DNA from: Bernardetiaceae bacterium
Lineage (GTDB): Bacteria > Bacteroidota > Bacteroidia > Cytophagales > Thermoflexibacteraceae
Direction of reading: 5' to 3'
Assembly (NCBI GenBank): GCA_025454895.1
Contig: JALONO010000025.1
Span: 1-46,481 of the forward strand
DNA length: 46,481 nt
Shown here: positions 34,148-41,832 of the stretch, one piece after another
Layout of the letters: each line of letters opens with the position of its first letter
Position numbering within the stretch: the stretch's first letter is position 1
Notes under the pieces: model-generated
Told to the model about the DNA's origin: nothing
Databases searched by the model: none
Seen by the model: only the letters and a program-made list of their open reading frames with translations
Program-made: the position numbers and the translations under genes

Positions 34148-34756
34148 TTATCGGTCAGCCTCTGCTGCTCTTCTTAGTGCCAAAAACACCTCTTTTAACG
34201 GTTGAGAAACAGAGCTTGTCGGCTCGCTCAATACAAGTTCTTGGTAGATATTTAGGAAAGTAATCCGTGCCCTGTGAAAGAAGTGTAAGTAATGCCTGAT
34301 GAAGCCTAAACAGTCTAAAATAGCAAACTCAATTCCAGTCTGTTCATAAAGGCTTTTAGCGTAATCCAAAACATCTTGCTCAATTACGTCGGTCGTGATA
34401 AAGATGTAGTTGTCAATTCTCGATTTTGCGCCTTTCAATTTTTGCAAGGCAACGTCAATATCGTCTTTCGTTACTCGATTGTCCTTCATTTCATAGCTCG
34501 TAATAACTTTCTCATCGTTCACGAGTGTTACTTCAATATCGCCCAATGAACCAGTCTGTTTATCTGCTGCGTTGTGTGCTTCAAGCGGCATAGAACCTTC
34601 GCCAATCCGGCCACTAACTGCCATGTAAGCTGCGGCAACAATGAGCACGGGAAGTCGGCTTGCGTGTTTAGAACTTAAATGCTGCGTTAGAAGCGTAATG
34701 ATTTCTTCGGACGAGAGCGGTAACACGTCTTTAGTTTACTTTAGCTCCGCCAATAA
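34148..34756 (-). pseudogene. C-terminal part of a SacI-like restriction endonuclease, separated by in-frame stops
   Basis: Open from a GTG at 34726 for 192 residues (VLPLSSEEIITLL, LPVLIVAAAYMAV, HNAADKQTGSLGDIEVTL, YEMKDNRVTKDDIDVAL, IFITTDVIEQDVLDYA). The frame is the same as that of the 170-residue ORF upstream. Two TAA codons, at 34757-34759 and 34733-34735, with seven sense codons between, separate them. From memory, SacI-family enzymes carry both halves in one chain, with L-L-x-x-L then L-P-L-S-S-E in this place. The D-I-E-V ... Y-E-M-K pattern resembles a PD-(D/E)XK nuclease core. The coordinates include the sense codons between the stops. It is either a broken gene or a genuinely two-part enzyme. 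Confidence 0.65.
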
Positions 34757-35269
34757 TTATTGCATCCTGCTTTCGTTTTCCTGTTTAATGATGAGAAGAA
34801 AGCGAAGAAATTCCTGCAAAACATTTTCCGCCATATCCTGCTCGGAATAGACAGTGTCAATTATTTCAAGTGTGTACTGATAAATTTCTCTTGGTCTGCC
34901 TACAAAAACAAGGGCAGGTGTCAGGGTCCTGTCGATGTTGCGAAATGCTGGTGTAAGGTAAGCTGTCGTAGGGTTACAGGGCAATTTGTACTTGTGAACC
35001 AAAGCCTGTACAAAGGCTTCATCATAGTAACGGCCTGAATAACTGCCTTCTCCTTCAATTTCTGTGTAGGGCTTACGGATATCAACAGTTGGCCTGTCAA
35101 TCTTTGCTAATAGGCAGGATAAGGTAAACCTAATTGGTGCCTTGTTCGCATTACAACGGCAGAGAAATTCAATCTTTTCCTGGAGTTTCTTATTTGATAC
35201 AAATGGCACTGAGATTTTGTTTAGCGCATTGGAATAGAAGGCTTCTAAACGTTCAGCAGGTGTTGGCAT
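34757..35269 (-). CDS. N-terminal part of a SacI-like restriction endonuclease
   Basis: A 170-residue ORF starting MPTPAERLEAFYSNALNKIS, with DIRKPYTEIEGEGSYSGRYY, KLPCNPTTAYLTPAFRN and a C-terminal helix that runs to ESRMQ and stops at TAA. It starts with a TAATG overlap with the methyltransferase stop, so the two are translationally coupled. By remembered similarity it corresponds to the N-terminal half of SacI-family type II endonucleases. The rest of the enzyme continues in the same frame after two stop codons. Base composition is clearly AT-richer than the flanking genes. Confidence 0.7.
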   Translation of the reverse strand: MPTPAERLEAFYSNALNKISVPFVSNKKLQEKIEFLCRCNANKAPIRFTLSCLLAKIDRPTVDIRKPYTEIEGEGSYSGRYYDEAFVQALVHKYKLPCNPTTAYLTPAFRNIDRTLTPALVFVGRPREIYQYTLEIIDTVYSEQDMAENVLQEFLRFLLIIKQENESRMQ

Positions 35270-36162
35270 TAGAACAATGAATAGGTTTTAGACTTAGTGC
35301 CAACTTCATAGTTCACCCAAAGCACTTCTTGTCGCTTGTCTTTTGTTGAATGGATGGTTTTTTCTGGGCTATAAAGTTTTTTCCATTTGGTTGGCGGAAA
35401 CAGTTCGTTCATCAAGTCGCAGTCGTAGTTAGAAACTGCGGCCTTGCCTTCAATGGCGTTTAGCACTTCTGCTAATTCTCTGTGCTGGTCGTCATCCATT
35501 TCAAAGCCATAGGAATTGGTGTCCCCTCTGGTCTCGTGTATGTAGGGCGGGTCGCAGTAAAAGAAAGTGTCTGGACTATCGTATAGTTTTATAACCTCAA
35601 TTGCCGGGCGGTTTTCAATTAGTACCCTTAAAAGCCGTTCGGCAATCAAATCAAGTTGCTCAACGCCTCCTAACCATCTGCTTACAACACCGCTCATTCC
35701 TGTCCGGCTTGTGTTTTTGCAATTTGCCCAACGTCCTAAAGATGCCGTTTGTGCAAGTCCTGTTCTGACCTGTCTTGCTCGCACGTAAAAACGCCTTGCT
35801 CTTTCAATTGGGGTAAGATTTGGTTCAAGTTCGCAGGCAATTTTAAATTCTTCACGGGAAAAGGGGGTAAGCGCAATTTTCTCAATCAGGTGCTCTTTTT
35901 CTTCACGTAAAACCCGAAAGAAGTTAACGACCTCGCCGTCAATGTCGTTGTAGGTCTCAACCAGGGATGGCTCTTTATTTAGCAGAACTGCTCCCGAACC
36001 CGCAAATGGCTCGCAATAATGCACGCAGTCGGGGAGTAGTGGTAAAAGCCAATCAAGGTGCGAAAACTTGCCGCCGTACCAGCCAAATGCAATCAATTTC
36101 TTAGGCCGCGTCAGCCCTAAAATCGGCGAAGGGGCTTTCTTAGTTTTAATCTGGGTTTCCAA
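35269..36162 (-). CDS. Dam/D12-class adenine-specific DNA methyltransferase
   Basis: A 297-residue N6-adenine methyltransferase. The AdoMet-binding motif I region is CEPFAGSGAVLLNK near residue 50 and the catalytic motif IV is CDPPY near residue 206, giving the alpha-class order (motif I before IV). The N-terminal KLIAFGWYGGKFSHLDWLLP is typical of the D12 family. It should protect host DNA from the adjacent SacI-like nuclease; SacI recognises GAGCTC, but whether this enzyme shares that specificity cannot be read from the sequence. If the nuclease is broken it survives as an orphan methylase. AT-rich relative to its surroundings, consistent with transfer. Confidence 0.9.
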   Translation of the reverse strand: METQIKTKKAPSPILGLTRPKKLIAFGWYGGKFSHLDWLLPLLPDCVHYCEPFAGSGAVLLNKEPSLVETYNDIDGEVVNFFRVLREEKEHLIEKIALTPFSREEFKIACELEPNLTPIERARRFYVRARQVRTGLAQTASLGRWANCKNTSRTGMSGVVSRWLGGVEQLDLIAERLLRVLIENRPAIEVIKLYDSPDTFFYCDPPYIHETRGDTNSYGFEMDDDQHRELAEVLNAIEGKAAVSNYDCDLMNELFPPTKWKKLYSPEKTIHSTKDKRQEVLWVNYEVGTKSKTYSLF

Positions 36163-36482
36163 TTTTTAAAATCTCGTCTAAAGCCACAAATTTAATTCTT
36201 TCAAAAAAAGGTCCGTGCGGAAGTTTTGCAAGGTTGTAGGGTTACGCCTAACACTCAAACTTACGAAAGTTCTGTCGTAGTGATTAGATGGTTGGGTGTT
36301 ATTTAATCAGAGGGTTAATCTTTAGCGGTTGCACAGGCCTAGCACTACGGTGTCAGGCCCGTCTCAGTCCGCCGACTCGGCTCCGGGCCGGGGCGATTGC
36401 ATTGCCCCCAAGCTGAGTTGCTCGGCAGGCATTCCGTAGCAGTACCATTTTTTGCAAGACAACTCCAATCTGAGTAGGGTTT
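36163..36482. other. Spacer at the upstream edge of the restriction-modification locus
   Basis: The first ~150 bases keep the AT-rich composition of the methylase gene and must hold its promoter. An imperfect inverted repeat (TAACACTCAA at 36248-36257 with TTGGGTGTTA near 36292-36301) lies here. From about 36330 composition returns to GC-rich. No gene is recognisable. Confidence 0.45.
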
Positions 36483-36513
36483 GGTTTTATCAAACAAACG
36501 TTTGGTATATTTG
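36480..36513 (+). promoter_or_regulatory. Promoter and operator of the tetR gene
   Basis: TTTG at 36480-36483 and a perfect -7 box TATATTTG at 36506-36513 are 22 bases apart. Between them is an AAAC-N4-GTTT dyad (36492-36503), containing the 10-base palindrome CAAACGTTTG at 36495-36504. The same CAAACAA(A/T)CGTTT sequence occurs exactly 600 bases downstream before the DUF4442 gene. Its position between the promoter boxes suggests autorepression. Confidence 0.65.
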
Positions 36514-36520
36514 TCCCATT

Positions 36521-37081
36521 ATGCCCAAAGTAAAAACCACCAAAGCCGAGGTAGTGCGCCTGGCGACCGAAGTGTTCCGCGCTCAGGGCTTCCACGCCAC
36601 CTCGATGGACGACCTGGCGGCGGCTTGCGGCCTGCGCAAAGGTAGTTTTTACCACTACTTTCCCAGCAAGGAGGCCCTGCTCACCGAAACCCTGGAGCAA
36701 GCCCTGGCCTATTTCCGGGCGAAGGTGTTTGCCTTGGCCTACCAGCCCGATCTGCCGCCCCGCCAGCGGCTGCAAACTATGTTGGATAAATACGCTAAGT
36801 TGTTGTTTTACAACCCTAACGGTTGTTATTTGGGCAACTTGACCCTTGAGCTAGCCGCTACCCTGCCCAGCATCAAGCCGCTGCTATGGCAATTTTTTGC
36901 CGATTGGGCGGCCGCGCTTTCCCAGCTTTACCAGGCCAAGTACCAGCCCGCGTTTGCCGACCAACTGGCCTGGCAAATGGTGATGGAGATGGAAGGGGCC
37001 TTGATGCTCGGTAAGTTGAGCGGGCAACCCTCTTGGCCCGAGCAATGCGCGGCCCGCATGTTAGCTCATTTGGAGGCTTGA
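36521..37081 (+). CDS. TetR/AcrR family transcriptional regulator
   Basis: A 186-residue regulator. Residues 1-50 form the DNA-binding domain, with helix-turn-helix TSMDDLAAACGLRKGSFYHY and the typical FPSKEALLTETL end. The remaining all-helical part is the ligand and dimer domain, with a YNPNGCYLGNLTLELAAT segment like that of the AcuR/YcdC-type subgroup. ATG 36521 is used because it lies just after the promoter and gives the usual start; an upstream in-frame ATG at 36452 would place the promoter inside the gene. It likely represses itself and the DUF4442 gene that follows. Confidence 0.9.
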   Translation: MPKVKTTKAEVVRLATEVFRAQGFHATSMDDLAAACGLRKGSFYHYFPSKEALLTETLEQALAYFRAKVFALAYQPDLPPRQRLQTMLDKYAKLLFYNPNGCYLGNLTLELAATLPSIKPLLWQFFADWAAALSQLYQAKYQPAFADQLAWQMVMEMEGALMLGKLSGQPSWPEQCAARMLAHLEA

Positions 37082-37089
37082 TGATTTTA

Positions 37090-37105
37090 CCAAACAATCG
37101 TTTAT
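37090..37105 (+). promoter_or_regulatory. Second TetR-type operator, before DUF4442
   Basis: Contains CAAACAATCGTTT (37091-37103), matching the operator at 36491-36503 at 12 of 13 positions. It is nine bases after the tetR stop and 20 bases before the DUF4442 ATG. Confidence 0.6.
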
Positions 37106-37124
37106 TTTATTTTTTACTTTGGCC

Positions 37125-37628
37125 ATGCAAAAAGAATCGTTTAAAACCTGGTGGTTCCGCTTTTGGATGAACTTGTACCCCATGTTTTTGGGCACGGGCG
37201 GGCGGGTAACCTTCATCGCGGCCGACTGGCGCGAGGTGCGCGTGCGCCTGCGCCTCAACCTGTGGACGTACAACTACGTGGGCACTATTTTCGGGGGCAG
37301 TATGTTCGCCGCCTCCGATCCGTTTTATATGCTCATGCTTTACCGCACGCTGGGGCCCGAATACGTGGTGTGGGACAAAGCCGCCCACATCCGTTTCCGG
37401 CGGCCGGGGAAATCGCGGCTGGAGGCCCGGTTCCTGCTCACCGAGGCGGCCCTGGCCGAGATCAAGGCCAAGGTAACCGCCCAGGGCGAAACCGACCACC
37501 CGTTTACCCTGCAATGGGTGGACCGGGCCGGCCAAGTGCACGCCGAGGTAGAGCGCACGGTTTACGTGGCCACCAAAGATTTTTACAAGCAAAAACGGCA
37601 GGCCAAAGCGGCTAAGGCGACTAACTAA
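37125..37628 (+). CDS. DUF4442 hotdog-fold thioesterase-like protein
   Basis: A 167-residue protein. ATG 37125 gives MQKESFKTWWFRFWMNLYP. Family landmarks of DUF4442 (PaaI-like hotdog fold) are LNLWTYNYVGTIFGGSMFAA near residue 45, DPFYMLML, and VVWDKAAHIRFRRPGKSRL. The hotdog fold suggests acyl-CoA or acyl-ACP thioesterase activity, but no substrate is known for this family. The shared operator with the upstream TetR gene suggests induction by a ligand of that regulator, perhaps an acyl compound. Confidence 0.85.
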   Translation: MQKESFKTWWFRFWMNLYPMFLGTGGRVTFIAADWREVRVRLRLNLWTYNYVGTIFGGSMFAASDPFYMLMLYRTLGPEYVVWDKAAHIRFRRPGKSRLEARFLLTEAALAEIKAKVTAQGETDHPFTLQWVDRAGQVHAEVERTVYVATKDFYKQKRQAKAAKATN

Positions 37629-37744
37629 AGGAATTAAATTATTGAAAACCAATGATTTGTTTTTAGTTTGGTCGCTGCTTTGGCGCAGACGGAACGGATA
37701 TCCCCGCCATTTTAGCTTAATTTTACCGTGGTAAACCTGTCCGC

Positions 37745-38443
37745 ATGAACCCCGCTGCCACCTGGGCCGAGGCCGTAGCCCAAGAACTGGACGAGTGTTT
37801 CGCTCTGGTGGCCGACCCCACTAAGGCCGTGCCCATGCGCGCGTACATGAAAAACCAGTTCGAGTTTTGGGGTATCCCGGCCCCGCAACGGCGGCAAGTA
37901 AGCCGCGAGTTTTGGCCTCGCCTCAAAGCCGAGGCTGACCAGCCCCGGTTGCTGGCCTTGGCCCTTACGTTGTGGCAACGCCCCCAGCGCGAAGCCCAGT
38001 ACGTGGCCTGCGATGCCCTGGCGGACTTTGCCAAGTGCTTGGATACCAGCGCGTTGCCTACTTTGGAGCACCTGCTGGCCCACCGAACCTGGTGGGACGT
38101 GGTGGACACCCTGGCCCCGCACGTGTACGGCCCGTTGGCCCGGGCCTGCCCGGCGGCGATGCGGCCCGTGCTGGACCAGTACTGCCTTCACCCCAACCTT
38201 TGGCACCGGCGGGTGGCCTTGCTCCACCAGTTCACCTACCGGGCCGATACCGACGCCGAGTTGTTGTTTGCCTACTGCGCAGCTAATGCCCGCCATCCCG
38301 AATTTTTTGTGCAAAAGGCTGTGGGCTGGGCCTTGCGGCAGTATGCCAATATAGATGCTCCGGCCGTGCGCCGCTTTGTGGCTCAGCACCCCGAATTGGC
38401 CCCGCTCAGCCGCCGGGAAGCCCTCAAACGGGTGGGCGGGTAG
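37745..38443 (+). CDS. alkD: DNA alkylation repair protein (AlkD-like glycosylase)
   Basis: A 232-residue all-alpha HEAT-like-repeat glycosylase that removes N3- and N7-alkylpurines. The residues corresponding to Bacillus cereus AlkD W109, D113 and R148 are present with the same spacing: W117 and D121 in WWDVVD, and R156 in LWHRR. The C-terminal FFVQKAVGWALRQYA repeat is also conserved. Full length. It sits 116 bases after the DUF4442 gene, probably in its own unit. Confidence 0.92.
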   Translation: MNPAATWAEAVAQELDECFALVADPTKAVPMRAYMKNQFEFWGIPAPQRRQVSREFWPRLKAEADQPRLLALALTLWQRPQREAQYVACDALADFAKCLDTSALPTLEHLLAHRTWWDVVDTLAPHVYGPLARACPAAMRPVLDQYCLHPNLWHRRVALLHQFTYRADTDAELLFAYCAANARHPEFFVQKAVGWALRQYANIDAPAVRRFVAQHPELAPLSRREALKRVGG

Positions 38444-38504
38444 CTTTTGCTTGGCAATTGCTATTTTTGTAAATAGTTGATTTTTAGTGATTTATATTTA
38501 CGTG

Positions 38505-38622
38505 CGTACAATCACGTGCCTGCAATTGCGGGTTTCTACCTACCTAAATTGAGTGGGCGGCCTTATGGCCCGGCCCAGCGGAGTGGCCTAATTTTGTATC
38601 GTGATTGAGACAGAAACGCCCT
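38505..38622 (+). repeat. 118-base direct repeat, copy 1
   Basis: Runs from CGTACAA to ACAGAAACGCCCT and matches 38826-38943 without gaps, offset 321 bases. Most of the few differences are C-to-T transitions. Inside are GCAATTGCGGG and a GGCGGCC...GGCCCGGCCC segment. The 203 bases between the copies contain an 8-base inverted repeat (TGGCTCGC with GCGAGCCA, near 38698 and 38757). Confidence 0.85.
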
Positions 38623-38825
38623 CGGGCGCGTCCACATCAAAAACATTAATAAGGGGTAAATTTAAACAACGCTGGGTCAGTCGCCGGGTATTTGCCGTGG
38701 CTCGCTGGCCAAAAAGCTGGCCCCGACTTCTACCTACCACCCGCCCGGCTGGCCCGTGGCGAGCCAGTAACGGGTGAAGCAACCGAATTTTAATCTCTTG
38801 TTTTTCAATATTTTAAATAGCGGAA

Positions 38826-38943
38826 CGTACAACTACGCGCCCGCAATTGCGGGTTTCTACCTACCCAAATTGAGTGGGCGGCCTTATGGCCCGGCCCGGC
38901 GCAGTGGCCTAATTTTGCATCGTGATTGAGACAGAAACGCCCT
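38826..38943 (+). repeat. 118-base direct repeat, copy 2
   Basis: Matches 38505-38622 in full length. Directly after it the sequence CGCCGGGTATTTGCCG occurs; the same 16 bases follow copy 1 only after a 60-base interval (from 38682), so one unit has gained or lost a segment. The spacer up to the TPR gene at 39094 shows nothing further. Confidence 0.85.
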
Positions 38944-39093
38944 TCGCCGGGTATTTGCCGGGCGACTGATTTTTTTTGGCCGGATGGCCGGGGTAACCCA
39001 CCCGCTAAACCCCGCCGTTGGCCCCGCTAGTTTTGTTGCAACGTTAAAATTTCACGATTTTTGTACAGAGCAAAGTATAACGTTACTTTTTCT

Positions 39094-40572
39094 ATGAAAA
39101 TCTGGTTTTGGCTTTCCCTCTTGTTTTGGCCCGTGGTGGCCTCGGCCCAGTTGCAAACCGTGGCGATGTTCCAAGAAGGGGAGAAGCATTTTAAGGCGGG
39201 CAAATATGACCAAGCGATTAAACTCTACAGCCAATCGCTGAAACTGAAGGAGAATTTTATTGTGTACAACAGCCGGGGCATGGCTTACGAGCGGCTGGCC
39301 AAGTACGACCAGGCCATCGCTGATTACAAAAAGGCGGCGGACAACTTTAAGAAAACCACGGCCCACACCAACCCTGAGAGCGACTACCTGCCCACTTTTT
39401 ACTTTAATATGGGCAATGCCCTGTACGGCAAAAAAGACTACCGGGCGGCGGTGAGTTACTACAATTCGTTTGTAAAAGAAATGAAGGGCGACCCTCGGCT
39501 CAAGCTGGCTTTGTTTAACCGGGCCATGTGTTTCGAGGGGGCCAAGATGTTCCCGCAGGCGATGGACGGGTACGGGCGCACCCTGGCCGCCGACCCCAAT
39601 TACTTGCCCGCGTACTTGCGCCGGGGGCTGCTGTTTAGCACCTCCGACAGCACCGATGCCGCCCTGGCCGACTTTGCGAAAGCCCTGGAAATCAACCCGA
39701 AGGAGAAGTTGGCCTATTACTACCGGGCCGAGCTTAAATACAACCTGGGCCGGTTTGACGAGGCCGTGGCCGACTACACCGAATGCCTCAAGCTAGACCC
39801 GAAAGACACCCGGGCCTTGTTCAACCGGTCGGTGGCCAACATGGCCCAAAACCAGCCCGATGCCGCCCTAGCCGATTACGCCGAGATCATTAAACTGGAC
39901 CCCAAGCACCGGGCGGCTTACATTGCCCGCGCCAAATTGTACCGGGCGCGAGGTAAAAATGAAGAAGCGATCAAAGATTACACCGCCGCCCTGGCCGTGG
40001 AGCCGCGCGACAAGCAGAGCCTGTTTGACCGGGGCAGCCTGCTGCGCCTGGGGGGCCGCCACGCCGAGGCCATCCAAGATTTTGACAAGGTGATTGCCCA
40101 GGACCCCAAGCTGGCCGCTGTGTACGATGCCCGGGGCAAGGCCCGGCGCGCCCTGGGCCAGCACGAAAACGCCCTGGCCGATTTTGATAAAGCCATTGGC
40201 CTGGAAGCCAAGTTTGCTGATTTCTATAACAACCGGGGGCTGGTGAAAATCAACCTCGCCCAATATGCCGAGGCCGTGAAGGATTTTGACAAAGCCCTGG
40301 AGTTGGACAAAGGTTTTACCTATGCCTACAACAACCGGGGGCTGGCCAAGTACCACCTGGGCCAGTTGGACGCCGCCCGGCTAGACGTGCGCAAATCGTT
40401 GCAAATGGAACCGGCCAACGCCCAGGGGCATTATAACCTGGGCCTGATCCACCAAAAGCAGGGCAAAACGCCGGAGGCCCTCATCAACTTCCAAAAGGCG
40501 GTGGAACTGGCCCCTGGCAACAAGGAATTTGCCGAAGCCTGGGAGAAGTTAAAAACTGCGAGTGGGAAGTAA
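39094..40572 (+). CDS. Secreted TPR-repeat protein
   Basis: A 492-residue protein. ATG 39094 is followed by a clear signal peptide (MKIWFWLSLLFWPVVASAQ), so it is exported to the periplasm; a TTG 11 codons upstream would bury that signal. The mature part is almost entirely TPR units of ~34 residues, about a dozen, such as LYSQSLKLKENFIVYNSRGM and FADFYNNRGLVKINLAQYAE, with the usual Y-x-x-R-G and A-x-x-D-x-x-K pattern. Nothing other than TPRs is fused. It probably mediates protein contacts in the envelope. It ends two bases before a tandem octamer array. Confidence 0.9.
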   Translation: MKIWFWLSLLFWPVVASAQLQTVAMFQEGEKHFKAGKYDQAIKLYSQSLKLKENFIVYNSRGMAYERLAKYDQAIADYKKAADNFKKTTAHTNPESDYLPTFYFNMGNALYGKKDYRAAVSYYNSFVKEMKGDPRLKLALFNRAMCFEGAKMFPQAMDGYGRTLAADPNYLPAYLRRGLLFSTSDSTDAALADFAKALEINPKEKLAYYYRAELKYNLGRFDEAVADYTECLKLDPKDTRALFNRSVANMAQNQPDAALADYAEIIKLDPKHRAAYIARAKLYRARGKNEEAIKDYTAALAVEPRDKQSLFDRGSLLRLGGRHAEAIQDFDKVIAQDPKLAAVYDARGKARRALGQHENALADFDKAIGLEAKFADFYNNRGLVKINLAQYAEAVKDFDKALELDKGFTYAYNNRGLAKYHLGQLDAARLDVRKSLQMEPANAQGHYNLGLIHQKQGKTPEALINFQKAVELAPGNKEFAEAWEKLKTASGK

Positions 40573-40573
40573 G

Positions 40574-40621
40574 GATTGCATGATTGCATGATTGCATGAT
40601 TGCATGATTGCATGATTGCAT
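40574..40621 (+). repeat. Six tandem copies of the octamer GATTGCAT
   Basis: Six perfect 8-base units starting two bases after the TPR-gene stop codon. The same ATTGCATGATT core occurs singly after the stop codons at 20302 and 42264. Copy number is likely variable by slippage. A small GC hairpin (40675-40681 with 40690-40696) follows. Confidence 0.9.
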
Positions 40622-40750
40622 GATTCTCCATTTTTGAAGATTTTGAATTGATTGAAGGGCATGTGCCAATCGCTCGGCCCGCCAAAAAACGGGCCGGGCC
40701 ATTACAAGCCGCGCAAAAAGCCGTAACTTGGCCAAAAAAAACGGAGCGGC

Positions 40751-41656
40751 ATGGGCATCGACCTGGGCATCATCAAACAATACGGCAATTTGGAATTGCT
40801 GGCCCGCCAAATGGTGGAGGGGTTTATCACAGGCCTGCACAAATCGCCGTACCACGGGTTTTCGGTTGAGTTTGCCGAGCACCGGCTTTATAACACGGGC
40901 GAGAGCACCCGCCATATCGATTGGAAGGTGTTTGCCAAGTCGGACCGGCTGTACACCAAGCGGTACGAGGAGGAGACCAACCTGCGCTGCCAAATCGTGA
41001 TCGACAACTCGTCGTCGATGTACTACCCCGAAAAAGATTACGGGAAAATCCGGTTCAGCATTTTGGCGGCCGCTTGCCTGGCCCACATGCTGCAAAAGCA
41101 ACGCGACGCGGTGGGCATTACCACCTTTGCCGAGGGCATTGAGTGGGCCAGCCAGGTCAAGTCCACGCCCTCGCACGTCCACAACCTGTTCCTTAAGTTG
41201 CAGCACCTGCTCGATACCGTGCCCGAACGCAAAAAAACCTCGGCGGCCAGCGTGCTCCACCAAATTGCCGATAAGATCAACCGGCGGTCGTTGGTGGTGA
41301 TTTTCAGCGACATGATGGACAACCTGAGCGAGCAGGGCGAGATTTTCGCCGCTCTTCAACACCTGAAACACAACCACCACGAGGTGCTGCTGTTCCACGT
41401 GTTGGACAAAAAAACCGAAACGGATTTTGCCTTTGCTGACCGCACGTATGAGTTTATCGACCTCGAGAGCGGCGAGAAAGTGAAACTTTCGCCCACCCAG
41501 GTACGGCAGTATTACCAAGAGCGCATCCAGCAGCAGTTCCAAGACCTAAAACTGCGCTGTGGCCAATACAAAATCGATTTTATCGAGGCTGACATCGGCC
41601 AAAGCCTGGACCAGATCCTGCTGGCGTATCTCATTAAACGGGGGAAGATGAGTTAG
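40751..41656 (+). CDS. DUF58 (vWA-like) protein
   Basis: A 301-residue protein. It begins NLELLARQMVEGF, has the family block HRLYNTGESTRHIDWKVFAK near residue 48, and the vWA metal-binding (MIDAS-type) motif VIDNSSSMY near residue 81 with D-x-S-x-S. A later VVIFSDMMDN provides the second MIDAS segment. DUF58 proteins are usually encoded beside a MoxR-type AAA ATPase and act with it in complex assembly or stress and envelope functions; no MoxR gene is in the window, so it is unpartnered here. No membrane segment seen. Confidence 0.9.
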   Translation: MGIDLGIIKQYGNLELLARQMVEGFITGLHKSPYHGFSVEFAEHRLYNTGESTRHIDWKVFAKSDRLYTKRYEEETNLRCQIVIDNSSSMYYPEKDYGKIRFSILAAACLAHMLQKQRDAVGITTFAEGIEWASQVKSTPSHVHNLFLKLQHLLDTVPERKKTSAASVLHQIADKINRRSLVVIFSDMMDNLSEQGEIFAALQHLKHNHHEVLLFHVLDKKTETDFAFADRTYEFIDLESGEKVKLSPTQVRQYYQERIQQQFQDLKLRCGQYKIDFIEADIGQSLDQILLAYLIKRGKMS

Positions 41657-41684
41657 AACCCCGCCCCCGGTGCCGCGTGGCACC

Positions 41685-41734
41685 CAATGGTAGGGGCGGG
41701 CCTTGTGCCCGCCCAGGCGGCCAATGAACGCCCG
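41685..41734 (+). repeat. 50-base GGTAGGGGCGGGCCTTGTGC repeat, copy 1
   Basis: Matches 41783-41832 over 50 bases with only a few differences. Each copy contains a small hairpin GGGCGGGC-CTTGT-GCCCGCCC. It starts 28 bases after the DUF58 stop. Similar GTAGGGGCGGGCC...GCCCGCCC sequences are known as dispersed repeats in many bacteria. Confidence 0.85.
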
Positions 41735-41782
41735 GTGCCCCGGCGGATCCCCGCCCCGGCGGCTCCGATGCGGCGGGACAAT

Positions 41783-41832
41783 CAATGGTAGGGGCGGGCC
41801 TTGTGCCCGCCCTGATGGCCAATGAACGCCCG
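41783..41832 (+). repeat. 50-base GGTAGGGGCGGGCCTTGTGC repeat, copy 2
   Basis: Second copy, offset 98 bases from the first, with the same GGCCAATGAACGCCC end. The 48 bases in between are GC-rich (GGATCCCCGCCCCGGCGG) and end in a GGACAAT segment. Confidence 0.85.

Noticed and set aside
36246-36300. GCCTAAC ... GTTGGGT, resembling integron attC core sites beside the restriction-modification locus
   Set aside because: Total length is too short, the arms pair poorly, and no matching site exists at the other end (33969-34147); probably chance.
38505-38943. Possible CRISPR array
   Set aside because: Only two long copies with a 203-base interval; no short regular repeats, spacers or cas genes.
40574-40621. 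Possible iteron-type replication origin
   Set aside because: Octamers are directly tandem with no spacing, no DnaA boxes or replication gene nearby; looks like a slippage-prone 3' repeat.
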